From contig NC_132974.1 in NCBI RefSeq assembly GCF_047496725.1, positions 62,001-126,000 on the forward strand: DNA of 64,000 nucleotides, written 5' to 3'. Made by a program: the position numbers and the translations under genes. The DNA is from Anoplolepis gracilipes. Taxonomy: Eukaryota > Arthropoda > Insecta > Hymenoptera > Formicidae. Below the pieces are notes generated by a model, which was given only the letters and a program-made list of their open reading frames with translations, did no database searches and had not been told where the DNA came from. Shown here one piece after another: positions 54,563 through 64,000 of the stretch; the first letter of the stretch is position 1, and each line of letters starts with the position of its first letter.

Positions 54563-55513
54563 TTAGGACAAGGAAATTTGTGGTAGATGTTTTAATAATT
54601 GAGGATGGTTAGCTGACCATTTGCTTAGCGCAAACTGACCCGATTCCAGTATGGAAATAATTTGATCTCTCTTTATAATAGCTTCTTCGATGGAGTCTGC
54701 TCCTGTCAAGAGATTATCCATGTAGAAGTCATTGATTATCGCCTCTGATCCAACTGGAAATCGATGCTGATTGCTTTCTGCCAGATATTTAAGACATCGT
54801 GTCGCGATATAAGATGCTGACGCGGTTCCGTAAGTCAGTGACTTCAGCTCATATGCTTTAATGGGTTCGTTGTCCCTTTCTTTCCAAAAAATACGTTCTA
54901 ATGAAGTTTGGTTGCCATCCACTAAAATTTGCCTGTACATTTTGGTGATATCAGCAGTGAATACATATTTGAACATGCGGAATTTTAATAGTACAGATAT
55001 CAGATCTGATTGTACTATAGGTCTTATTAATAAAATATCATTCAGTGAAACTCCTGAGTCCGATTTTGCAGAAGCATCGAAAACTACTCTGAGTTTTGTA
55101 GTTGTACTCGACTCTTTTAGGACCGCATGATGAGGCAAATAAAATTCCACCATTGTATTATTATCTCCTTGTTGATCCACAACTTGCATATGTTTCAGGT
55201 CGATGTATTCTCGCATAAAATTGAAATAATCATGTTTTAACTTATCATTCTATTTAAAACGCTTTTCCAGCTTACTAAATCTCGTCAAGGCACTATGCTG
55301 AGATTCACCAAGCAATGTTAATCCGCCGTCCCTTATTGGGAGCGTCACTATGAAATGACCTTCGTTATTTCGTTTGACGGTGTGCAAGAATTGCTCTTCA
55401 CATTCGCATTCTGCAGGCGTCATGGGATTCTGACGTGAAAAATAGCTCTCAAGTTGCCAAAATCTTGTTAATGCGTGATCAAGATCTGCATCTGAACCGC
55501 CATGGATTATCAT
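54563..55513 (-). pseudogene. BEL reverse transcriptase
   Basis: The entry segment (55,513-55,250) has LDHALTRFWQLESYF and LPIRDGGLTLLGES. The RT proper (55,216-54,563) has YLPHHAVLKESSTTTKLRVV, FDASAKSDSGVSLNDIL, YVFTADITKMYRQILV and NDFYMDNLLTGAD. The family active site is Y/F-V/M-D-D; here the second Asp is Asn, which should abolish polymerisation. A stop near 55,248 separates the two pieces. Confidence 0.85.
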
Positions 55514-55562
55514 GACATTATTTACTTGTACGTGTCTAAAGCCCTTATGCTGTTGAAACTCG

Positions 55563-56267
55563 TTATTGATAGCTCCTGCAATTACCCATCCAAACTGCGC
55601 CTTCTGTATGGTAGGACCATGGAATGAAGAAATTAAATTGTCCTAGACATACCAAACGCCAAAACAGATCTGAGCCTATTAGCATCTGTACTTGTGATAG
55701 TGCATTGAATTGCGGATCTGCGAGTTGCAAATTTTTCGGTATATTGATCTTGCTTTTGCTTATATGAAACGACGGAAGCACATCAGTGATTTTATCCGTT
55801 ACCAAACATTCGATTGTAGTTTGAAATTTATTGTAACGCGATCCGATTTTGATTGTCATTGATTCATTAGAAGAAGTTGTTATTTGATTGATACAGACAA
55901 TGGACATGTTCGATTGTTTGGTGTTAATTCGTAAATTTGATACAAAATCTCGTGTGACTAAATTTGCTTGAGATCCGGTGTCAAGTAAGACTCTACATTG
56001 TAATTTGTTATCATCCTTATCAAACGCATTAATTAAAGCAGTGGATAATAATACGTAATTTTTATCACTTGAACTTAAGCTGTGGGTTACCAATGTCGAT
56101 TCCGTTGTATGTTTCGCCGATTGCGTTTCTCTGAGTGTGGAATCCTTAGTGTTAGAATGCTCCTCGACATCCTGCTTATCTCTATGCAGTAGAGTGTTGT
56201 GCTTCAATCCGCATGTCTTGCAATTGTTGGATGTACATCGTTTCGCTTGATGAGACTTGGATTTCAT
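55563..56267 (-). pseudogene. BEL zinc knuckle and aspartic protease
   Basis: Starts with CTSNNCKTCGLKHNTLLH, the BEL-type zinc knuckle at the end of gag. After a Ser/Thr-rich spacer comes CRVLLDTGSQANLVTRDFV, with the catalytic D-T/S-G triad intact, and LPSFHISKSKINIPKNLQ with MLIGSDLFWRL, as in the DUF1758 protease region. The enzyme would process the Gag-Pol precursor. Confidence 0.85.
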
Positions 56268-56269
56268 GC

Positions 56270-57382
56270 AGTTGATGCATAGCTTTCTCTTTTTTATCTC
56301 GTCGATTTGTTGGCAGTTTGGTGAACAATTGACGAAAAGTAAATGGGGTGATCCCCATCACAGTAGCTGCATTTTGATTTCACCGTTGCTGGAAATAACA
56401 GCCGCAATGAACAGATTTGCGTGAATTTGATAGATTTGATTTAACGGAATGTGAAGTTATATTCTCCTTTGTACTTATTGACTCTAAAGTTTCGCACTTC
56501 TTTGTCAGGAAATCCGTTAATGCTTCGAGTTTTGGTAATTCATTACCTGTCAGTGTATCCTCCCAGTTACAAAATGTTAGGTTATAGGATCAAGCTTATG
56601 TGCTAAAATGTGAATTATTAAGTCATCCCAGCTATCCACTGGCCTTTTGAGAGCCTTTAATGTGTTGATAAGCCTATTCGTTACATTTAACAATTGTTGC
56701 AACTCAGAATAATTTTCCTTTCTCATTTGCGGAATCTCTCAAATTGATTGAATATGCGATTGTACAATTACACGTACAATCATTTTATCATAACGCCTTT
56801 CTAACAATTTTCAAGCTACTTCAAAATTCGCTTCAGTTCAATCGACTTAATTGCATTGGCTGCATCTCCGGATAATGACGATTTTAAATATTGAAATTTC
56901 TCTATGCTTGTTAATCTAGTATTCTTAACAATTATAGTATTAAATATTTATGAAAAGGGTGTCCATTCTTGATATTTTCCAGCAAACAAAGGTAAATTTA
57001 GCTTGGGCAATCTTACATTTGAATTATTGAGCGCTTGTTGTGATTGATTGACATTTGAGACTCCTGCATTCGCTTGTGTTAAACTCGCCTTCGCTGCGGA
57101 AGCATTGTCTAACAAACTTTGCATTCGTGCTATTAAATTAAAATACGCGGTTTCGAAATTTCCACGATCATCGACATCTAAATTAACATCTAATGACTCA
57201 ATTTGCATCTAAATATCATCATATGTATGCCAATATTCTTCTAATTTTTCTTTACGAATCTTTAATTGAGCGACCACTTCATCATTTAACTCATCACCGA
57301 GTGATTCAACGTACGTTCTTGTACGAGTGCAGGATGCCTTTAATGTCTTTCGTTTATTTTTCAATACCTCTAATTCCGCCAT
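56270..57382 (-). pseudogene. BEL gag
   Basis: ATG at 57,382 starts MAELEVLKNKRKTLKASC, the usual short basic-helical BEL Gag start. An in-frame TAG at 57,209-57,211 (probably from CAG) follows DDI. Reading resumes MQIESLDVNLDVDDRGNFET and reaches LPLFAGKYQEWTPFS before the frame is lost at 56,948. From there to the zinc knuckle only fragments are open, so Gag is not made as a whole. Confidence 0.8.
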
Positions 57383-57783
57383 TTTATTTGAACACCCGAT
57401 ATATTTGTTGACGCTCGAATTGCTAATAATATGACGCTAACGCTTCGGAATACTAATATTATGTAAAATGTTATCTGTATTATTGATTATAAGATTGCGA
57501 TTACAAATAAATATATACTCGTTTTGACACGTTTTTCTGTATGAATGGAGATCCGTGCCTATGATGTCTGCTTCTCTCTTAAATCCGGGCTGCTCGCAAT
57601 CGCTGTATCCTTGAAAGCTCGACCGTTGCTGCTTCGTTACGCTGCGGGTTACTGATGTTTCGCCTCATGCGACACACGTCTTGTATCGTCTGCCGTTCCG
57701 TAATGTGCAGATTCAAATGCTTACTTCGTCTCGTTAATATATCCTTGCTGAGGGTCTGTACGATTTTGCCTCGTGTGTCCGAT

Positions 57784-57806
57784 GTCAAATCCGGCTCGAA
57801 GGACCA
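57784..57806 (-). other. BEL primer-binding site
   Basis: Directly after the 5' LTR, right to left, TGGTCCTTCGAGCCGGAT. A TGG start followed by a tRNA-like 3' acceptor complement at this position is the minus-strand primer site. Confidence 0.75.
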
Positions 57807-58148
57807 TGTATCGTTTTTGTGATCTTATAATATTTATCGCAATGCGAGATGCTGTTTTTGTTTAGCATTTGCTTATTTTCGATGGCTTAATCACTGGGTT
57901 GAATAAGCAAACTGTCAGTAATAAACAACTTAAATTTTATTCGAGAGGCGCTCTTTTATCGTACAGGAATCGTATTAGAAATAATAATGCCTAATGGCGG
58001 ACGCCGCAGTCTTGTGAGCTCGAGCGGTACACGAAGGATTTCGGAAGCGTCTGATAATTCACGAACGAGCATACAGTGCATAGCGCGCAGCGCGAGTGAA
58101 AAACAAACTACATATTGTTTCAAAAATAGACAAAGTAAAAACTATACA
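57807..58148 (-). repeat. BEL 5' LTR
   Basis: Contains promoter and transcription start for the element. + strand ends TGTATCGTTTTTGTGATC and AAAAACTATACA. Near-identical to 51,175-51,515. Confidence 0.9.
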
Positions 58149-58259
58149 GTATTAGAGAGAAATACTTATTAAATAATGATATCCACACGTATAAATAAGC
58201 AAAAAAGATTTAATTTTTTTTTATATTTCTTCTATTTTAATTTTCTATTTATTATTAGA

Positions 58260-58708
58260 ATGGCAGATAATAACGATATTTTCCATCAATTTCCTGAACC
58301 TGTTCCTTTTACACAAAGCACTTATTATGATTTAAAAAAACAAAATGAAATGAGTTTTATTTTCGAGTATAAAAATGAAAAACATTGGGTAAAGGTTCTT
58401 TACCCATATAGTTATGAAATGTTTGAGGCAAAAAGTATATTATACAATTTAAACAATATAACATACTTTACATTATTTGAATTGATAACATTTTTTTCTT
58501 CCGTTCACAATATTTTTCTTATATTTTTTTAGCAAAAGAAATATTTTCCGGTTTAAATGATAAACACTTCAAATTCTGTGATAGAAATAAAGCTGTACTA
58601 ACAGGAGAATTTTTAATTGAACATATTCAGTTTTTCGGAAAAGGTGCTATTATTACAATTAAACTTGAAGGGCTAGTAGTGCAAAATAAGTTTTTTAAAA
58701 TATTTTAA
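58260..58708 (+). CDS. small two-exon gene of repeat R3
   Basis: Exon 1 is 58,260-58,434 (MADNNDIFHQFPEPVPFTQS, later EYKNEKHWVKVLYPYSYEM). Exon 2 is 58,533-58,708 after TTTTTTTAG (KEIFSGLNDKHFKFCDRNKA, later GAIITIKLEGLVVQNKFF). The spliced frame is 116 codons and closes in TAA. Exon 1 ends AAAAA|GTATAT, a weak but usable donor. It lies next to the BEL insertion, inside the same older repeat, and has a broken inverted copy at 47,850-48,288. I do not recognise the protein; the product would be a small soluble mixed alpha/beta-like chain. Confidence 0.5.
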
Positions 58709-58983
58709 TATTAAAAATAAGTAAATTATATACATATATACATATATAATTTATTTTTAATATTAAAATGAATAATATATATATATATATATATATACAC
58801 ATACACATACATATGATATTATTACACGTTTGTGTAGCAATTGTTTTGAAAAAATATAATAATACTACAATGAGTGAAATCGAGACATGCATGTAAGAAT
58901 GGTTGCGACGATCTGGTGACAGGATGAGATCATTATTAAAAAAATAAATATATGTAGTAGTAATAATTTTTATCTTTTTAATA

Positions 58984-59845
58984 TACAGGGTGGCCTATTC
59001 TAAATAATACGGTCAATTTTCTCGTAAACTAAGCGAAATATCGAAAAATAGTTCAGACATGTATTGTATGGTTTTGAAGGGGCTATAAGATGGTGCCATT
59101 GGTTTGACCTTGAAGAGTCACATGAAGATCACGTGAAGGTCATTTTAAATTTCTTAAATGGAACACTCTATATATTTTTGCATATTCTTGTAGCTTATCT
59201 CGAGAGCTTTCCAAAACACTTATGATAAAGTATTTTTCATTAAGTATTTTTTGAGTTATAAGACTTGAAAGTTGCAATATTTTGACATAAAATACAAGAT
59301 ATCTCGTAAAATATTCATTTTTTGATTATCTTACTCTAATACTTTTAGGCACAGAATAATGAGACGAATCAATTGGTGTAAAGAAAACACATAATTATGT
59401 TAAAGTAAAAATGTGTAACTGCTACAATAGTTGCAAATTCAGATTTTTTCTTAAAGATAACTATGTGTTTTCTTTACACTAATTGATTTATCTCATTATT
59501 CTGTGTATAGAAGTATTAGGGTAAGATAATCGAAAAATGAATATTTTACGAGATATCTTGTATTTTATGTCAAAATATTGCAACTTTCAAGTCTTATAAC
59601 TCAAAAAATACTTAATGAAAAATACTTTATCATAAGTGTTTTGGAAAGCTCTCGAGATAAGCTACAAGAATATGCAAAAATATATAGGGTGTTCCATTTA
59701 AGAAATTTAAAATGATAAGGTCAAACCAATGGCACCATCTTATAGCTCCTTCGAAACCATACAACACATGTCTGAACCATTTTTCGATATTTCGCTTAGT
59801 TTACGAGAAAATTGACCGTATTGTTTAAAATGGGCCACCCTGTAT
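58984..59845. mobile_element. giant foldback MITE, about 420-bp arms
   Basis: TACAGGGTGGCCTATTCTAA with ATAATACGGTCAATTTTCTC at the left is mirrored by GAGAAAATTGACCGTATTGT with GGGCCACCCTGTA at the right. Pairing continues to a centre near 59,410, including ACATAAAATACAAGATATCT. TA flanks both ends. No ORF. Confidence 0.9.
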
Positions 59846-59849
59846 GTAT

Positions 59850-60125
59850 AATGTAATATAAAAAAATAAATATATTTTATTATTACGTACATTGCTGCCT
59901 GTTGTATTATTAAAATATACCTATATATTATATTAATTATTATTCAAACTAAATTTGACATTTTCAAAAACTTGTTCAATCTAATTTCGTTATTCTTTAA
60001 TTGTATTATATGTAACAATTATTATACATATAAAGTCTAATAAAATTAAATTGATCAGGTGTTTGAGAAATGTCATTATTAATTATTTAAATAAAAATTT
60101 AGTAGTAAATATAGATGACGTTAAA
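59850..60125. other. AT-rich, no gene
   Basis: Nothing recognisable. Confidence 0.5.
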
Positions 60126-60136
60126 TTGAGTTGAAA

Positions 60137-60300
60137 GTCGACTTAATATTGACTAAAAGTCGACTTAATATTGACTGAAAGTCGACTTATAGTCAGCAAA
60201 AATGTCGACTTATTGCCGACTATAGTCGAGTCATTTGTCGACTTTAAAGTCGACTTTAGACTTTTTCTGCCGACTTATAGTCGACTTGGTGCTGTGTGGG
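60137..60300. repeat. 11-bp GTCGAC array and element end
   Basis: GTCGAC occurs at 60,137, 60,159, 60,181, 60,204, 60,237, 60,249 and 60,280. Between these, variants (ATTGAC, GTCAGC, GCCGAC, GTCGAG) fill nearly every 11-bp step. The array ends at TTGGTGCTGTGTGGG. Same layout as 285-393. Confidence 0.75.
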
Positions 60301-60580
60301 TATGCATATTTCAACTTACCATGTCATTTTGTTTTTTTTACTTTACTTGCATAAATGGAACATACAAGAAAAAAATGAAAAAACTAATCATAACACAAGA
60401 TACATCTAATATAGAGAATACTGAAATATCATCTGATAAATTAAAAACACAAAGAAAAAAGGAAACGCAGATTAAACCGAAAAAAATTTGTTATCTTTAT
60501 CAGAAAAAGATTTTCTTTTAAAAGATAAAATCGAATAATACTAAAAAATAAAATTTTATTCTAATCAAATATAAATTTTT
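60300..60580 (+). repeat. direct repeat R4, copy 1
   Basis: TATGCATATTTCAACTTACC, later GGAAACGCAGATTAAACC and TTTTCTTTTAAAAGATAAAA. Matches 61,305-61,610. A Lys-rich frame of about 50 codons (60,370-60,521) is partly kept between copies, without clear constraint. Confidence 0.6.
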
Positions 60581-61300
60581 AATAAAAAATTATATATTCC
60601 GATATTAATATTTATTTCAATTAAATAAAAAATATTGCATTTATTTAATAATACTACTGTTTCAGGTTAATAAATTATTTACTTTGAAGAATAATTACTC
60701 TGATATTAAAAAAATATCTCTTTAAAAATGAATTATTCTAGATAAGTAAAATTAATATTTCGTGCAAATATAAAAGAATAAGATATATAAAAGAATAAGA
60801 TATATTTCTTATCAAGAAAGATATCAAATGCAAATATAAAAGAATAAGATATATTTCTTATTAAAAAAGATATCTTCATTTAAAAGATATATTTTTTCTG
60901 TCGGTTTATTTATATAGCAAACAAATAAAATTCATGTTTCAATTTAATATTCTTTCGGTTAGAGTGTCACAGTTATCAGGGTAAAAAAATATTTAAAATT
61001 TTGTGTTTGTAGTGAATTTGTGATAGACTTAAATATATATTCATTTCCTACGTTTCACCAGTTGTTCTGCCCAGCTTAAAATAAAATTTAATATTGTTCT
61101 ACAGCATTTTTTCGACAAACGCCAATAAAATACTGTCAAATTTAATCTTAAAACTATTGACGCAAACAAGCTACCGCCTTAAAATTTTAGGTGGTCAGCT
61201 GAAATATTAAATTTCATAATACAATCAATAATTAAAAGAGTAAAAGAAAAAATTAAAAAAAAATCAGTCGCATCAGATTCTGGACAAACTGTGTACATTC
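60580..61300. other. AT-rich with AAAAGAATAAGATATAT repeats
   Basis: 60,755-60,900 repeats TATAAAAGAATAAGATATAT three times. The rest shows nothing. Confidence 0.5.
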
Positions 61301-61304
61301 GTAC

Positions 61305-61610
61305 GCATATTTCAACTTATGCCCATGTTTTTATTTTATAACTATGTCTTATTTATTTTATTTTATTTTATTTTTTTTTAAATTTTATTTGCATAAATAG
61401 AACACTTAATAAAAAAGTATGTACAGACAAATCTTAGCAAAATATATCTAATAGAGAGATTATTAAAATCTCATCTAATGAATTAAAGGAATAAGGAAAC
61501 GCAGATTAAAGCAAAAAAAATATGTTATTCTTATCAGAAGATTTTCTTTTAAAAGAGAATAAATAAAGAAAATCGAATGAGACAAAATAATAAAATTTTA
61601 TTCTAATTTC
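61305..61610 (+). repeat. direct repeat R4, copy 2
   Basis: GCATATTTCAACTTATGCCC, later GGAAACGCAGATTAAAGC and AGATTTTCTTTTAAAAGA. Second copy of 60,300-60,580. Confidence 0.6.
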
Positions 61611-61935
61611 TTATATAAAATAAAAAAATTGTTGTGATATAACAAATCGATCTAGGATAAGTATTTTATATTAGTTTATCCCTAATAGTAAGGCGATACA
61701 GAGGGCAATAATTTTATCGACCGCATTATCGTCCGTACCCTTTTATTTTTCTTTATGGTTCTTTTTTTGTTAGTTAAAGGTAGACACATGTCATTATAAG
61801 AAGTCACGTTTTGATTTTTGTCAACAGTTAACAATAAAATATATTAAGGTATTATTCAGTTTCTTTTCTGTCCAAAATCTGAACAAAAATATATTTTCCG
61901 ATATTAATATCTAGTTCAATTGAGTAAAAAATTAT

Positions 61936-62508
61936 TGTATATCTCGTAAAATATTCATTTTTTGATTATCTTGCTCTAATACTTTTATGCACAGAATAAT
62001 GAGACGAATCAATTGGTGTAAAGAAAACACATAATTATGTTAAAGTAAAAATCTGAATTTGCAACTAGCAGTTACACATTTTTATTTTAACATAATTATG
62101 TGTTTTAATTATGCCAATTGATTCGTCTTGTTATTCTGTGCATAAAAGTATTAGAGTAAGATAATCAAAAAATGAATATTTTACAAGATATCTTGTATTT
62201 TATGTCAAAATATTGCAACTTTCAAGTCTTATATCTCAAAAAATACTTAATGAAAAATACTTTGTCATAAGTGTTTTGGAAAGCTCTCGAGATGAGCTAC
62301 AAGAATATGTAAAAATATATAGGGTGTTCCATTTAAAAAACTTGAAGTGACCTTGACGTAACCTTCAAATAACTTTTCAAGGTCAAACCCATGGTACCAT
62401 CTTATAACTCTCTCGAAACCAAACAACTTTTGTCTGAAACATTTTTCTCTCCCGGGCTTGGTTTTCGAGATATTCGACTGGATGGATTAAAATGGTCCAC
62501 GCTGTATA
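61936..62508. mobile_element. foldback MITE, second copy, left arm truncated
   Basis: Shares ATCTCGTAAAATATTCATTT, the centre and the whole right arm with 58,984-59,845, ending GGTCCACGCTGTATATATA. About 370 bp of the left arm are missing. Confidence 0.85.
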
Positions 62509-62509
62509 T

Positions 62510-64000
62510 ATATATATATATATATTTTTTTTTTATTTTATATTTTATATATAATTATATATAAAAATATATATATATGTATTTATGAAAATAAATAAAA
62601 AAGAGAGAAAATAAATAGAGTTTTTAATTTACTTTAAATTAATATTTAATATTAATATATGTATAATTTAATCATTAATATTTAAAAAACTTTTTTATGA
62701 AGATATCTAAATTTTTGTAATATTACGCAGCATAACGTTATCTTCCCTAAATTAGTTACATTTTTATATAAGTATTGTAAATTTACAGTTAAATGCTCGT
62801 TGGTTCATTTGTGACAAACCATGAATTCGATCAGATATCGATATTGTGTTATAAACCCGGTAAAAAATTTTTATATATAATCAGACAAAAATAGTCGTAT
62901 CTAATTAAACAAATTTATATACGAAATTTGTCCATTTTATATATGATTATATATAATTATTAATAATTATACATAAAATGTTGCAGGCATTGTGTATAAG
63001 TATGTATAAGCTTACATATACATAATTCTAATTGTAGCTATCAATCCATTTATATATAAATATACGTAACGTTTTATACGGTGTCATCTATAATAATTAT
63101 ACATATTTTTACACAATTGTGTTGAATCCTGTATAATAATATTCAATTCTGTATAACTATACATAAGAAATTTTTTATCGGGAATTTAAAATTTGAGTTT
63201 TGTAATAATACAATTACGAAAAATATTTTATATCACGAATTATCATTTCTACACGTTTATTTATAAGTAATTGTAAATTTAATTACAAACGGATGCAAGT
63301 TTACAATTACTGTTCTAGTGAATCTCAAAATTACTCATAATGATACATGTATATATATATTTTTTAGCAAATTTTTTTACATAAATAGAAAAAAAAATAC
63401 GCAATCATAAATAAATTAATATTTAATTAGAATAATCATATTTTTTTGATATATGTGAAACTGAACTTCTAATATTAATATAATATAATTATAATTTTAC
63501 GAATGCCGGCATTCGATGCGCAGAGTTTAGCCACGTTTCTTAAAAGAATAAAAAAGAAAGCATGACATAAGCGCGAGAGCGAACGAGACGCATATAGAGA
63601 CAACGCGGTGTCCTATAGCTCTCTCGCTCATTTCTCCTGCATTCAAGCGTAGAGTGAGTGAGGCAGTGCTACAAGACACCACTAATCGGCATCACGTCTT
63701 GTCATGCTTTCTCTCTCGATCGTGCGGCTTGCGCTAAGGATGCAACATCGGATTGCCTCCCACTTTTTTCTCCTCCGCTGCATGAACTCCGCCGCGCTTC
63801 AAGTGACACGTACGTACACGCTGCATGTGTATGTGACGCTCTCGGTTGTCATACACGTACGTACATACACATTTACCGATGGACACCATTTATGCCGGTG
63901 CGCATATTGATTTTTTTCTGCGAGGTTGGTAAAGCATGCCCCTGTCGATTGTCAGATAGGCAACCCGACTTACTGATCTGTATGTCGTGGAAGCACCCTG
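62510..64000. other. AT-rich, then a GC-richer right edge
   Basis: To 63,480 the DNA is AT-rich without genes. 63,540-63,720 has an imperfect inverted pair (AAGAAAGCATGACATAAGCG / CGTCTTGTCATGCTTTCTCT). 63,700-63,900 holds ACGTACGTACA words and a short frame on +, too weak to call. It may be the 5' flank of a gene beyond the window. Confidence 0.4.

Larger units (their letters stand above)
51175..58148 (-). mobile_element. BEL/Pao LTR retrotransposon, complete but inactive
   Basis: LTRs of 341 bp (51,175-51,515) and 342 bp (57,807-58,148) bound the element, flanked by GTATT on both sides (51,170-51,174 and 58,149-58,153). Transcription would run right to left. Order in that direction: LTR, primer site, gag, zinc knuckle, aspartic protease, reverse transcriptase, RNase H, integrase, DUF5641-like tail, polypurine tract, LTR. 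This is the standard BEL/Pao order and size (6,974 bp). The LTRs differ at a modest number of sites, so the insertion is not very recent. Coding regions carry stops, frame slips and two changed catalytic residues. Confidence 0.9.

Overview
The window is AT-rich animal DNA with no operons, no bacterial-type gene density and many small GT-AG introns. The mix of elements (BEL/Pao, PIF/Harbinger, P-element/THAP, jockey-like LINE pieces, many TA-flanked foldback MITEs, DUF4806-like exons) suggests an insect, most likely a hymenopteran such as an ant. That assignment rests on family resemblance recalled from memory, not on a search. I found no convincing conserved single-copy host gene. The window reads as a transposon graveyard with several layers of nested insertion.

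Layout. 0-1.1 kb: an 11-bp minisatellite element end and two DUF4806-like exons. 1.1-5.74 kb: an almost complete PIF/Harbinger element with an accessory Myb/SANT-like gene (+) and a transposase gene (-) facing each other, both broken. 7.2-9.4 kb: a dispersed repeat and the 3' part of an LTR-like element carrying two short ORFs. 9.4-11.7 kb: a second DUF4806-like fragment, an unclassified transposon ORF and a LINE RT fragment. 12.16-13.36 kb: a 68-bp hairpin-forming satellite. 15.3-17.8 kb: THAP domain, coiled coils and P-element transposase remnant, cut by an LTR-like element (17.8-19.1 kb).

20.9-28.4 kb is the most unusual region. A large element holds small acidic/Cys-rich ORFs and the N-terminal half of an ORF of the type that precedes a B-family DNA polymerase. 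Two LTR-like elements have landed inside its reading frames with exact 4-bp target duplications (ATAC and CTGG). Both invaders carry short ORFs of their own. 28.4-30.6 kb is a second Harbinger element. 32.8-33.4 kb holds a spliced Gln-rich/RGG gene on the minus strand. 33.8-35.05 kb holds zinc-finger fragments.

36-40 kb is a run of MITEs and palindromes. 40.1-42.6 kb is a multi-exon gene of an unclassified transposon family plus its C2H2 ORF. 44.3-44.8 kb is a LINE 3' end. 51,175-58,148 is a complete but dead BEL/Pao element on the minus strand (342-bp LTRs, 5-bp duplication GTATT). It is inserted into an older repeat that carries a small spliced gene, and a second, inverted copy of that repeat lies at 47.85-48.8 kb. 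58.7-64 kb contains large foldback MITEs, a second 11-bp array and AT-rich DNA without recognisable genes.
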